This document shows positions 1-9,417 of a DNA stretch of 64,000 nt, piece by piece. Positions within the stretch are counted from its first letter, which is position 1. Every line of letters starts with the position of its first letter. The DNA comes from Posidonia oceanica (lineage: Eukaryota; Streptophyta; Magnoliopsida; Alismatales; Posidoniaceae): positions 46,386,001-46,450,000 of the forward strand of contig JAZBRS010000035.1 in NCBI GenBank assembly GCA_037176725.1. The letters run 5' to 3'. The notes under the pieces are model-generated. The model did no database searches, was not told where the DNA came from, and saw only the letters and a list, made by a program, of their open reading frames with translations. The position numbers and the translations under genes are program-made.

Positions 1-1090
1 TCCGGATAGTTTACGGTCCTATCAACCGGGAGTGACAGTTTACGGTCCTGTCAACCGGAGCAGTTGTGAGTGATAGTTACTGGATATCAGCCGTATAACA
101 TGGTTGTGGGTGATAGTTTAGGAGTATCAGCCTAACGACAGTTTACGGTCCTGTCAACCGGTGGATAGTTTACAGACCTATCAACTGGAGCGACAGTTTA
201 CGGTCCTGTCAACCGGAAACCACAAACCATGAGTGATAGTTACTGGATATCAGCCGTATAACGCAATGCCGGATAGTTTACAGTCTATCATCTGGAACGA
301 CAGTTTACGGTCCTGTCAACCAGCGGATAGTTTACAGACCTATCAACTGGAGGATAGTTTACAGTCCTATCAACTGGAAACGGCATTGCGAGGGACAGTT
401 ACTGGATGTCAGCCGTATAACATCATTGCGCGTGGTAGTTTACAGTCCTACCAACTGGTGGATAGTTTACAGACCTATCAACTGGAGCGACAGTTTACGG
501 TCCTGTCAACCGGCGGATAGTTTATAGACCTATCAACTGGAAACGCGCAATGATGAGGGATAGTTACTGGATATCAGCCGTATAATGCAATTGCTGGTGA
601 TAGTTTAGGAATATCAGCCTAACGACAGTTTACGGTCCTGTCAACCGGCGGATAGTTTACAGACCTATCAACTGGAGGATAGTTTACAGACCTATCAACT
701 GGAAACCGCAATTGCAAGGGACAGTTACTGGATGTCAGCCGTATAACGTAATTGCACGCGATAGTTTACAGACCTATCAACTGGAGCACCAGTTTACGGT
801 CCTGTCAACCGGTGGATAGTTTACAGACCTATCAACTGGAAAAGTGCAATTACGAGGGACAGTTACTGGATGTCAGCCGTATAACACAACTGCGGGCCAA
901 CCATGGATCGGCCAGAAGATAGTTTAGGTTATCAGCCTGAGAGTGATTGATTGTTGATAGTTTCGGATATCAGCCTAGCACGAGTTTGATTGATGATTGA
1001 TAGTTTCGGATATCAGCCTAGCACGAGTTTGATTGATGATTGATAGTTTCGGATATCAGCCTAGCACGAGTGATTGATTGTTGATAAGAG
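1..1090 (-). repeat. Tail hairpin array of element A (about 26-nt units)
   Basis: This non-coding stretch is built from short units each able to fold into a hairpin. Three stem types share a 9-nt loop close to TTTACRGWC: GATAG/CTATC (164-168 with 178-182), GACAG/CTGTC (137-141 with 151-155) and GGTAG/CTACC (434-438 with 448-452). Between them are longer units with GATA/TATC stems. The stems differ at both partners together, which is what selection or repeat turnover on a paired structure would leave. The same array recurs at 60147-61190 in element E. Short frames through it are by-products of the repeats. Confidence 0.85.
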
Positions 1091-1094
1091 GGGA

Positions 1095-1716
1095 CGAGAT
1101 CATGATGAGAATGATAAGATATCGGACTTATCGGCCGGCAAAGAGGGGACGAGGTAATGATGAGAAGTTAAGCTAAAGAGGGGGATGAGATTATGATGAG
1201 AAGCCAAGCTAAAGAGGGGGATGAGATCATGATGAGAATTTAAGCTAAAGAGGAGGATGAGATCATGATGAGAATTTAAGCTAAAGAGGGGGGATGAGAT
1301 CATGATGAGAAGCTAAGCTAAAGAGGGGGATGAGATCATGATGAGAAGCTAAGCTAAAGAGGGGGATGAGATTATGATGAGAAATTAAGCTAAAGAGGGG
1401 GATGAGATCATGATGAGAATTTAAGCTAAAGAGGGGGATGAGATCATGATGAGAATTTAAGCTAAAGAGGGGGATGAGATCATGATGAGAAGCTAAGCTA
1501 AAGAGGGGGATGAGATCATGATGAGAAATTAATCTAAAGAGGGAGATGAGTTCATGATGAGAAATTAAGCTAAAGAGGGGGATGAGATCATGATGAGAAG
1601 CTAAGCTAAAGAGGGGGATGAGATCATGATGAGAAATTAATCTAAAGAGGGGGATGAGATCATGATGAGAAGTTAAGCTAAAGAGGGGGATGAGATCATG
1701 ATGAGAAGTGTTGATT
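1095..1716 (-). repeat. 36-bp minisatellite in the tail of element A
   Basis: About 16 tandem copies of a 36-bp unit carry GAGGGGGATGAG, then ATCATGATGAG, then a variable AGCTAAGCTAA-like segment. Each unit contains the palindrome ATCATGAT. Because 36 is a multiple of three, one frame in the element's sense direction stays open for 154 codons as a 12-residue repeat. The matching array in E (about 61200-61830) has units of 35-36 bp that break this frame, so I do not call it coding. Confidence 0.85.
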
Positions 1717-1833
1717 GATAAGATATCGGACTTATCGGCCGGCAAAGAGGGGATGAGGGAATGATGAGAATGATAAGATATCGGACTTATCGGCCGGCAA
1801 AGAAGGGGTAAGGGAATGATGAGAAGAAATCAT
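1717..1833 (-). repeat. 55-bp tandem unit, two copies
   Basis: Two copies start at 1717 and 1772, and a lone related copy at 1113. Each begins with a GATAAG...CTTATC hairpin followed by GGCCGGC. Element E has four exact 55-bp steps of this unit (61844, 61899, 61954, 62009), so copy number has changed since A and E separated. Confidence 0.8.
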
Positions 1834-2790
1834 CCCATGACGCCAGGAACGTCATGGGGGAAAGAGGGAAGGAATGATACCGAGGGGCGATCAAAAGATG
1901 CCCCTGGTGTCGGGATGACACCAGAGGTTGGCCAGCGCGTCCTTGGCATCGAAAGCAGAGAGTGATGACAAGAGTGTCGTGCTTGTCAGACGAGTAGTTT
2001 GGGGTACCAGCCCGCAAGGGACTCAGCTGAGGGTGATCAGCTGAGGAGGATGTCAGGTTGACGGACCTTTCGCCGAGCAGTTTGGGGTGCCAGCCCGCAG
2101 AAGACAGTGATCCAGCTGGGGACGACCAACTGGGGACTCAGCTGGGGATGATCAGCCGAGAAGAGTGACAGGTTGACAGACCTTCCGCCGAGCAGTTTGG
2201 GGTGCCAGCCCACAAGGGAATTTAGCTGAGGATGATCAGCTGGGGATGATACCGCAGGGCAGTCAAAAGATGCCCCTAGTATCAGGATGATACCAGGGGA
2301 TGGTCGAAGCGCCCCTGGTATCAGGATGCAAAGATAGATGAGTGAGTGGATGGATGATAGGTTGACGAACCCATCGCCGAGCAGTTTGGGGTGCCAGCCC
2401 GCAAGAGACTCAGCTGAGGGTGATCAGCTGAGGAGGATGTCAGGTTGACGGACCTTTCGCCGAGCAGTTTGGGGTGCCAGCCCGCGAGGGACTCAGCTGG
2501 GGATGATCAGCTGGGGACGCCGGATGGCGTAGCTTGACGACGCGGGTCCGCAGATGTTCTGGACTCCGGATTGGGTGCTGAGGACTTTGCTGCGTTGTGA
2601 TGCCTGCAAGTCTGGTTAGAGGGCCCAAGATGATGATGATAATGATATGCAATGCAGCAATGAGTCTTGATGTGCAAGCAGATAGCAGAAACAGTTTTCA
2701 TTAATAAAGCTTGATGAGTACAATGCCTATGGTAGGCCAGAAATGTACAGCATAATCCGAAAGAAGACCACATGATGGTTGCACAAGGGC
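1834..2790 (-). repeat. Distal tail of element A: larger hairpins and GGCTGGCA-type blocks
   Basis: No coding potential is seen. The stretch holds a hairpin at 1834-1859 (CCATGAC with GTCATGG), a GGGGC/GCCCC stem and a GGTGTC/GACACC stem at about 1883-1926, a GGTATC-type stem near 2270-2300, and several copies of a block reading (sense) GGCTGGCACCCCAAACTGC followed by a GGTCCGTCAACCTG-like segment. The same order is found at 62071-63167 in element E, and related blocks occur in the tails of C and D. Confidence 0.7.
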
Positions 2791-3993
2791 CTAGTCAGTT
2801 CGGGCCTTCTTCGACTGCCTGGAGTCGGGGAACAAGGGACCGCCTGGCGGGACTTCAGTGATGGGCCAGAGCTGTCGGACTTCAGCTTCATATTCAGGGG
2901 TGCATCCTACGCCTCTCACAGCTGCAATGTCTGTAGATTGGACCCCATGCTGCATCAGACTAGCAAGCTTTTTGGTTGGGGCAGTTGTGCTGAGAGGGTA
3001 CATTTGTAGAAGCTTGAGCGCTGTACTGTCGATGAAGGCGCCCTGCTGGAAGCCGAACTGGCGCATGACCCTGATTGGGTGGTACTCTACGCCTGCTGTG
3101 AAGCCTGGAAGAACAATCAGTCGCGTGTCGCGTGCGCTGAAAAAGACAGCGAATGGCTCGGCTGCAGAGGGGACGATACGCCAGGTCACAGCGTCGTCAG
3201 TCAGTGCTGACAGCCTCTCGTACTCTTCTTTGACGCTCTTGTCTGCTCTGGTACGGGCGCTGCTGCAGTATGCTTCGAAGGCGTGTACTTGAGGGCGCAG
3301 GAAGTCCATCTCTAAGTGCGCAGTCAGCCAGACTTGTATGAGTGCTCCGCAACCGTGGAAGTGGCGGCAGCGATGAGAAATGCGGTCCAGCCCGCGATAT
3401 GTCTCTGCCAAGACAACTGGTGCCAGGTCTACGTGCTGGGTCACCACAGCTAGCGCAATCTCTGCAACCTCGATGGCCACTGTCAGTCGGCCATGAGTGA
3501 AGATCAGCTCACCCAGAAAGCGGATGACAAATCCTCGGAGCCACAGCTCATCTCCGAGGTCAGCACGCTTGTTCATGATATCATCGAAGTGTGCAAGGCG
3601 AAGCATGGGCTCTGGTCCGCTGGTGCAGATTAGTTTCTGTTGGCAGGTTCGAGTGGATAGCCCGGTCAGCTGGCTTAGGACCTGGAGATATCCGTCTCGC
3701 CTCATGAAAATAGGCGGCCCCATGATCTTTGAAAAGCCGCAGATCCGACGCACCTCTTCCAGTGTAGGTGTCAGTTCAGTCTTGCCAAAGCGGAAGACGT
3801 GGTGCGCCGGTTTCCAGAATCTTGCGGCGGCACACAGAAGGTGGCGGCTGACTTCCACATCAGCAGCCTTCAGCAGTTTAGTTGGTATGCCCCACAGGCG
3901 CAGCTTTTCACAGTCTACTTGAGTGAGCCTGCCGATCCATTCTCGCAGGACTTCCGAGGAATGTGCAGGAGTTAGCAGAGTAGGGAAGCCCAT
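2791..3993 (-). CDS. DUF7745 / plant-mobile-domain-like protein downstream of pol
   Basis: An intact 400-residue frame starts at an ATG whose product opens MGFPTLLTP. Residues about 60-90 carry FWKPAHHVFRFG then TELTPTLEEV, the pattern I associate with the plant DUF7745 / aminotransferase-like mobile-domain family, which often travels with retroelements. The C-terminus is basic (KKART). I see no catalytic motif and no signal or membrane segment. It lies about 1.5 kb downstream of the integrase stop, in the same sense, before the tail. Element B has the same gene at the same place, equal in length to within two codons and in one frame despite nonsense changes; E has a third copy. Presence in three elements suggests a past role in the element's life cycle, but its function is unknown. 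The family call is from memory of the motif. Confidence 0.8.
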   Translation of the reverse strand: MGFPTLLTPAHSSEVLREWIGRLTQVDCEKLRLWGIPTKLLKAADVEVSRHLLCAAARFWKPAHHVFRFGKTELTPTLEEVRRICGFSKIMGPPIFMRRDGYLQVLSQLTGLSTRTCQQKLICTSGPEPMLRLAHFDDIMNKRADLGDELWLRGFVIRFLGELIFTHGRLTVAIEVAEIALAVVTQHVDLAPVVLAETYRGLDRISHRCRHFHGCGALIQVWLTAHLEMDFLRPQVHAFEAYCSSARTRADKSVKEEYERLSALTDDAVTWRIVPSAAEPFAVFFSARDTRLIVLPGFTAGVEYHPIRVMRQFGFQQGAFIDSTALKLLQMYPLSTTAPTKKLASLMQHGVQSTDIAAVRGVGCTPEYEAEVRQLWPITEVPPGGPLFPDSRQSKKARTD

Positions 3994-5539
3994 TGCGCTG
4001 ATTGCAGAAGACAGGCTGATTACTGCAAGGCTTGAAGGTACCTGCTATCAATAAACAGTCAGATCTCGCAGGTATGTAATCATTGGCAACAAGCAGAAAC
4101 TGAAACTGAAAGCGTAGTTCCATATGCATTTAGCTGTTGATAACGGAACATAGTAGTTAAGCACTGATAAGCACGGGGATTTTGTTGCAGTCTTGCGGAC
4201 ACGGGGCGAGGGCTGCCAGGAGATCTGGACCAGCGCAGCTTGAGTGTCGTCGACGCGCCCTGCTGGGGAGAAGTACTGCCTCAGGGCCTGAGTGTGTTGC
4301 AGAGCGGAGAGATTGGCAGGAAAGGAAGGATAGACGGGGATGCATGTATGCAGGATGCAAGTGCTATGCTTATGCGGATGAGTAGTATTAGATGAATGAG
4401 TATGCTTGAATGGATTAGCATGCTCGGATGGATGGGTATGCTTGGATGGATGGGTATGCTTGGATGGATGCTTGAGTGCCCTCAGCGTACGGAGCGCTTT
4501 GGTGCCTGCTACAAAGGAAGGGAGTGGTCCTTGACTCACTGGGCCCTACTCAGACTCTCGGCTTGTTGGTGGCGCTCCGGAACGGATGTTGGCATTATAT
4601 GGGTGGTGGTGTGGTGAGGACAGGCTACTTGCTGCACTCTCAGGACCTACACCTATTCTTTCAGCTCTCACTTTTTGATTGACTCCTCCCTCATAGGTAT
4701 GCAGTCTTTTTCTGCCCCTAACTAGAAGAAGGGTAAGTGTTGCTCTTGGAGGGATGTGGTAGACCCTTTTCAAGCTTAACTCCCTGGGGATCTCTAGTGA
4801 TGGTATAGGGGATAACGGTGCCTGTATTTTCGGGCTGCAACTTGCCCTTTTCTTCTTCTTTTTTTTGTGTTTTTTGCTTGCTTTTTCCTCCCTTTTTTTT
4901 TTGGGTTTTTTGTTCTATCTCTTTTTTTTTTTATTGATTCCTTTTTTTTTCTCTCTTTTTTTTTTCCAGGCTTCTGCTATCCCCATTTTGGTGGCAAAAG
5001 GAGGGAGCTTGAATTGTAATAGATTTAGGCTTTGGGTCTGCTGTGTGATGGGTAGAAGGAACAGGGTTAGACTGCACACCCTTATCTCTAGGGCCGGCCT
5101 GTGTCTTCGTCTTCTGTTCCTTGGACGTGCCCAAGCCTAGATGTCTACTCTCACCTTTTTCAGACTCACATCCTGACATTTTTCTCCCTCAGAGGTGTAT
5201 GTCCTTACGAGATTAGACAGTTTGCCTGTCCTCGTTGGTGGTGGCTCCCTCACTTGCTAAGACATCTAAGTAGTGCCGGGTGAGGCAGGGTGACTCTTTC
5301 CAGAGTAGGCAAGCACTTCCGGTTGTCATCACCGGGCAAAAGATGCAATGCTTGAGAGAATGACGATGATGATTTGAAAAGAAAGGGGGCAAGAGCTGAA
5401 AGGATGACGATGATGATGATTTGAATAGGGATGTAAGAGTTGAAAGGATGACGATGATGATTTGAAACAGAGTTGAAGCAAGAAGGCGAGAATGAAAATG
5501 CAAGTGGGAGAAGGGCATCTGCAACGGGGCCGCTTTCGG
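3994..5539 (-). other. Spacer between integrase and DUF7745-like gene in element A
   Basis: This is non-coding. It contains T-rich runs (about 4850-4970), an 18-bp minisatellite near 4400-4470 built on GGATGGGTATGC, and two stretches (about 5170-5330 and 4480-4680) that match element B's spacer (39120-39260 and 39580-39740) much better than random DNA. The first reads, in sense, GCTTGCCTACTCT ... GTGAGGGAGCCACCA. It could carry signals for expressing the downstream gene (splice acceptor or internal promoter), but nothing here proves that. Confidence 0.6.
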
Positions 5540-7735
5540 CTACTGATAGTACTTCTTGAGATAGCAGAGGTTGATGGGCTCAGACTGCTCAATCTGGTCC
5601 ATATCCTCAAGAGTCACAGCGCCTCCCGAAAAGATCTGTTTGACCACAAAGGGGCCGCACCAATTGGGTCGGAATTTCCCTCGACCGTCAGGCAAATGAA
5701 TGGCGCGCAAGACAAGGTCCCCTGGCTGAAAGCTTCTGGGCTGGACCTTCTTCAAGAATGCTCTGGCCATCCGCTTCTGATAGCAGTGAGCGTTGTGCAT
5801 GGCTTGCAATCTGCGCTCATCAATCAAGTTCAGTTGGACGCAGCGGTCTTCGACCCATTCTGCTTCTTCCAACTCAGCTTCCCGCAGGATCCGCAGAGAG
5901 GGGATCTCCACTTCAACAGGTAACACTGCTTCCATGCCGTACACCAGAGAGTACGGGGTGGCTCCTGTAGAGGTCCGTATTGATGTCCTGTACGCCCAGA
6001 GTGCGTACGGGAGCTTGTCGTGCCAATCCTTGTGGATTTCTGCCATTTTCTTCAGAATCTTGACAATGTTCTTGTTTGCAGATTCCACTGCTCCGTTCAT
6101 CTGAGGCCGGTAAGGCGAGGATCGATGGTGCTTGATCTTGAGACTTTGCAGGTATTCTTCGATCCTTTTGGCAACAAAGTTTGAGCCGTTATCAGAGATG
6201 ACAGAGTGCGGGACCCCATATCGGGCAACAATATTGTTTCTGATAAATTTTTCTGTTGCCGCAGCGGTGATTGTCCTGTAAGAGGCCGCTTCCACCCACT
6301 TGGTAAAGTAATCGATCGCTACCAGAATGTAACGATGACCATTTGAAGCAGCGGGGTGGATGGCGCCGATGACATCGATCCCCCAGGTGGAGAAAGGCCA
6401 TGGCGAAGACATATTATGCAGCTGATGTGGAGGGGCCTTGAGGAAGTTACCATGGACCTGACAGTTGTGGCATCTACGCACGAACCGGCAGCAGTCGGCT
6501 TCCATGGTCTGCCAGAAATATCCTTGAAGCATAATCTTCTTGGCCAGGAGGACGCCGTTCATGTGCGGGCCACAAGTCCCCGCATGCACTTGAAGCATCA
6601 GCGTGTCAGCCTCCGACTTGTTCAGGCAGCGCAGTAGCATCTGGTTGTATGATCTTCTGTACAGCTGCCCGGCCCCTAACACATACTTTGACACCAGACG
6701 CGCCAAAGTTCTCTTGTCTGCTGCCGTGGTATCAGGAGGAAAGTTACCAGACTCTAGGAAGGATTTTATGTCTTGATACCAGGGCTGCCCCTCTGCGGGA
6801 TCCGCTTCTTCTATGCTCATGCAGTATGCGGGCTGCTCAATGCGAGTGACTGATACATCCACAGTGCTGTCTTCTGAAATGGTGAGCCAGGATGCCAGAG
6901 TTGCTAGTGCGTCTGCATATGCGTTCTTCGCTCTGTTCAGGTACGTGAAGCGGATGCTCTTGAATTCTTCCATCAGCCTCAGCAGGTGTTCGTGATACGG
7001 CACAAGCTTGGGATCTTTTGTCTTCCAATCGCCGTTCACTTGAGAAATCACCAGCATGGCATCGCCGTGCACATGCAGCTTCTGCGCCTCATGCTCGAGG
7101 GCGACTTTCAACCCCAGGATGCATGCTTCGTATTCTGCTTCGTTGTTTGTGCAGGTGAAAGTCGGCTTCCTCGCAAAAGGAGTCATCTGTCCTTGGGGCG
7201 TGGTCAGCACTGCGCCTACGCCTCGGCCCTTCTTGTTGACCGCACCGTCAAAGTAGAGCTGCCATTCCTCTGGTTCTTCAGGATTTTTTTGCTCAGAGTC
7301 CTCCATTGCAAAGAGAATGTCTTCATCAGGGAACTGCGTCTGGAGGGGTTGGTACTCAGGCAGAGGAAGGTCGGCAAGATGGTCTGCCATTGCTTGACCC
7401 TTCATGGATTTCTGTGTGACGAAGGTGATGTCGTACTGAGACAATAACACCTGCCACTTGTCACATCTGCCCACCATGGCCAGCTTCTGGAAGAGGAATT
7501 TGATGGGATCGTGCCGGCATAAGAGCTGCACTGGGTATGCCATCATGTAGTGCCTCAGCTTCTGTGCAGCCCAGACAAGGGACAAGCAAGTCTTCTCTAG
7601 TGTTGTGTACCTGGCTTCACATTCATTAAATTTCTTGCTCAGGTAGTAGATGGCGCGCTCCTTTCTACCAGATTCGTCATGTTGGCCCAAGACGGCGCCC
7701 ATGGAATGCTGCGTGGTAGAAAGGTAGAGAAGCAA
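5540..7735 (-). CDS. pol: Pol C-terminal part: degenerate RNase H, second RNase H, integrase
   Basis: A 731-residue open frame. Residues 1-125 are the gypsy RNase H, with its catalytic pattern poorly kept. Residues about 158-285 form a second RNase H with the acidic residues in place (YFDGA D163, NNEAEYEA E201 region, HGDA D225, NAYADAL D275), the extra domain typical of Tat-lineage elements. The integrase follows: zinc-binding H384, H391, C422, C425, then the catalytic triad D454 (GIDVIG), D515 (SDNGSNF) and E551 (AVESANK). The end, LCYLKKYYQ, matches element B. It removes the RNA template and inserts the cDNA. The frame start is an artefact: a +1 shift near 7755 separates it from the RT frame (7677-8939), so natively it is the C-terminal half of one polyprotein. 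Confidence 0.92.
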   Translation of the reverse strand: MLLYLSTTQHSMGAVLGQHDESGRKERAIYYLSKKFNECEARYTTLEKTCLSLVWAAQKLRHYMMAYPVQLLCRHDPIKFLFQKLAMVGRCDKWQVLLSQYDITFVTQKSMKGQAMADHLADLPLPEYQPLQTQFPDEDILFAMEDSEQKNPEEPEEWQLYFDGAVNKKGRGVGAVLTTPQGQMTPFARKPTFTCTNNEAEYEACILGLKVALEHEAQKLHVHGDAMLVISQVNGDWKTKDPKLVPYHEHLLRLMEEFKSIRFTYLNRAKNAYADALATLASWLTISEDSTVDVSVTRIEQPAYCMSIEEADPAEGQPWYQDIKSFLESGNFPPDTTAADKRTLARLVSKYVLGAGQLYRRSYNQMLLRCLNKSEADTLMLQVHAGTCGPHMNGVLLAKKIMLQGYFWQTMEADCCRFVRRCHNCQVHGNFLKAPPHQLHNMSSPWPFSTWGIDVIGAIHPAASNGHRYILVAIDYFTKWVEAASYRTITAAATEKFIRNNIVARYGVPHSVISDNGSNFVAKRIEEYLQSLKIKHHRSSPYRPQMNGAVESANKNIVKILKKMAEIHKDWHDKLPYALWAYRTSIRTSTGATPYSLVYGMEAVLPVEVEIPSLRILREAELEEAEWVEDRCVQLNLIDERRLQAMHNAHCYQKRMARAFLKKVQPRSFQPGDLVLRAIHLPDGRGKFRPNWCGPFVVKQIFSGGAVTLEDMDQIEQSEPINLCYLKKYYQ

Positions 7736-8939
7736 AGGTCTCCCTGGCGTAGGCGGGGACCAGGACAGGAGGCTTGATCAATAGCTGCTTGATCTTGGCA
7801 AATGCAGCCTGACACTCCTCGTTCCAGTGAATCTGCGCATTCTTCTTCAAGAGCTTGAATATGGGTTTACAGATGGGCGTAAGCTGTGCAATGAAGCGAC
7901 TGATATATTGTAAACGCCCAAGCAGACTTCTGACTTCTTTTTCAGTTCTAGGGGGTGGCATGTCCACGATGGCTTGTGCTTTCAACAGGTCCACCTCAAT
8001 CCCCCTTTGGCTAACAATGTAGCCGAGCAATTTGCCAGAAGATACCCCGAATACGCACTTCTTGGGATTCAGGCGCAGCTTGTACTTCCGTAGACGGTTA
8101 AAGAGCTTTCTGAGACAGGCAAGATGATCCTCGGGCTCTTTGGTTTTGGCAATCATATCGTCTACATAGACCTCCACTTCTTGGTGCATGAGGTCGTGGA
8201 ATAGCGCAGTCATGGCCCTTTGATAGGTTGCACCAGCATTCTTCAGGCCGAACGGCATGACTTGGTAGCAGAAGACTCCCCAAGGGGTGATGAATGAAGT
8301 CTTTTCCATGTCCTCTTCTGCCATTTTGATCTGATTGTATCCAGAAAAGCCGTCCATGAAGGAGAGCATCTTGTGGCCTGCTGTATTGTCGACTAGGACG
8401 TCAATGTGGGGCAGCGGAAAGTCGTCCTTGGGACTTGCCTTGTTCAGGTCCCTGTAGTCGATACAGATCCGGATTCGGCCATCTTTCTTGGGCACAGGTA
8501 CAATGTTTGCCAGCCATTCAGGATAAAGAACGACCTTCAGAAAGTTGACTCTAAGCTGCTTCATTATCTCTTCTTTGATCATGAGCAGCCACTGCGGTCG
8601 CCATCTTCTCAATTTCTGCTTTACTGGCTTGGCATCCGGATTTAAGGGCAGATTGTGCACCACTATCTCTATGTCAAGGCCGACCATATCTTCATAACTC
8701 CAGGCGAAGACATCCGCATATTCTTTCAGGAATGCGATGAATTCTGCTCGAGCCTGGGGCGGACAGCTGGGCACTGATGCAAACTTCTCTGACTTCCTCA
8801 GCTGTGCCGATGTTGACAACCTCCGTTTCTTCTTCAACATGGAGGTTGGGGCCTTCTGGGTCGTCGTCATAGGGCCGGAACTCGGGCAAAGGTTCGTCAG
8901 TCTCGTCCATGCCCGTATCATCCTCCTCTCCATAGGCAA
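7677..8939 (-). CDS. pol: Reverse transcriptase part of pol (frameshifted at both ends)
   Basis: Homology in this frame runs from about residue 60 (QARAEFIAFLKEYADVFAW) to a +1 shift near 7755; residues 1-59 and the last 20 or so are out-of-frame reading. RT motifs are intact: KKDGRIRICIDYRDLN, FMDGFSGYNQI (D196), FGLKNAGATYQ and the catalytic YVDD at 258-261, followed by the thumb/connection segment LLGRLQYISRFI. It copies element RNA into DNA. Element B gives the unshifted reading across both breaks. The enzyme's active-site residues are all present, so only the indels inactivate it. Confidence 0.92.
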   Translation of the reverse strand: MPMERRMIRAWTRLTNLCPSSGPMTTTQKAPTSMLKKKRRLSTSAQLRKSEKFASVPSCPPQARAEFIAFLKEYADVFAWSYEDMVGLDIEIVVHNLPLNPDAKPVKQKLRRWRPQWLLMIKEEIMKQLRVNFLKVVLYPEWLANIVPVPKKDGRIRICIDYRDLNKASPKDDFPLPHIDVLVDNTAGHKMLSFMDGFSGYNQIKMAEEDMEKTSFITPWGVFCYQVMPFGLKNAGATYQRAMTALFHDLMHQEVEVYVDDMIAKTKEPEDHLACLRKLFNRLRKYKLRLNPKKCVFGVSSGKLLGYIVSQRGIEVDLLKAQAIVDMPPPRTEKEVRSLLGRLQYISRFIAQLTPICKPIFKLLKKNAQIHWNEECQAAFAKIKQLLIKPPVLVPAYARETFASLPFYHAAFHGRRLGPT

Positions 8940-9375
8940 TAAGTTCTGAGAGGATCTCTTTCTCGAAAGAAGGGCTTGTGATGTTGAAAGAGTGCATGTG
9001 TTCCACTGCTTGGTCCTGGTGACGTTTCAGGATGGTCACGCTCACTCGAGTATTCTTGTAGCCTCGGTGCGCGACCTCCGTCCCAGCAACTCCTTCTACT
9101 GTTTGCTCTGGCCTGACTGGCTCTGCTGAGTGCTCTGTTGATACTGCTGAGGGCTTAGCTGACTCTACTGCTGATACTGCTGACTGTTCTGCTGTTGAGG
9201 CTGCTAACTGCTCTGCTGCTGAGGCATTCTGCTCTGTTACTGCTGCTGCATGTACTGCTGATGTTCCTCCCTCTAGGTCTTCTAGTATGCTTGTGGAGGA
9301 TATGCCAGACTGGCGGCTAATCTGGTACTGCCGCTCGGTATATTGCTCAGGTGAGGCATGGGTTGCACAAACCAC
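8692..9375 (-). CDS. pol: Pol linker and acidic RT N-terminal segment
   Basis: The first half is a low-complexity Ala/Ser/Glu/Val stretch. From residue about 110 it reads VSVTILKRHQ, then EKEILSELIAYGEEDDT, then a run rich in Asp/Glu/Pro and EVVNIGTAEEV, the usual lead-in to RT in this lineage. Element B has the same segment at about 32460-32760. After ISAQL the frame is lost through an extra base at about 8758-8762, and RT continues in another frame. The ATG near 9375 is probably not a real start; this is an internal piece of the polyprotein. Confidence 0.75.
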   Translation of the reverse strand: MVCATHASPEQYTERQYQISRQSGISSTSILEDLEGGTSAVHAAAVTEQNASAAEQLAASTAEQSAVSAVESAKPSAVSTEHSAEPVRPEQTVEGVAGTEVAHRGYKNTRVSVTILKRHQDQAVEHMHSFNITSPSFEKEILSELIAYGEEDDTGMDETDEPLPEFRPYDDDPEGPNLHVEEETEVVNIGTAEEVREVCISAQLSAPGSSRIHRIPERICGCLRLEL

Positions 9376-9417
9376 CTAGACCCGCCTTCTGGTTGAAGAG
9401 TGATGAGCTCATCTGGT

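Noticed and set aside
233..520. 95-codon plus-strand frame (and its twin at 60412-60666)
   Set aside because: It reads straight through the hairpin repeat units, on the strand opposite to the element's genes; the peptide is only a repeat of SLQSYQL.
1..1090. CRISPR array
   Set aside because: Units vary in length, there are no constant repeats separated by unique spacers, and the context is a plant retrotransposon with no cas genes.
1281..1745. 154-codon minus-strand frame with a 12-residue repeat
   Set aside because: A by-product of a 36-bp tandem repeat whose length is a multiple of three; the matching array in E uses 35- and 36-bp units and loses the frame.
4396..4617. Short plus-strand frame with a WMGMLG repeat
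   Set aside because: It comes from an 18-bp minisatellite in the non-coding spacer, antisense to the element.
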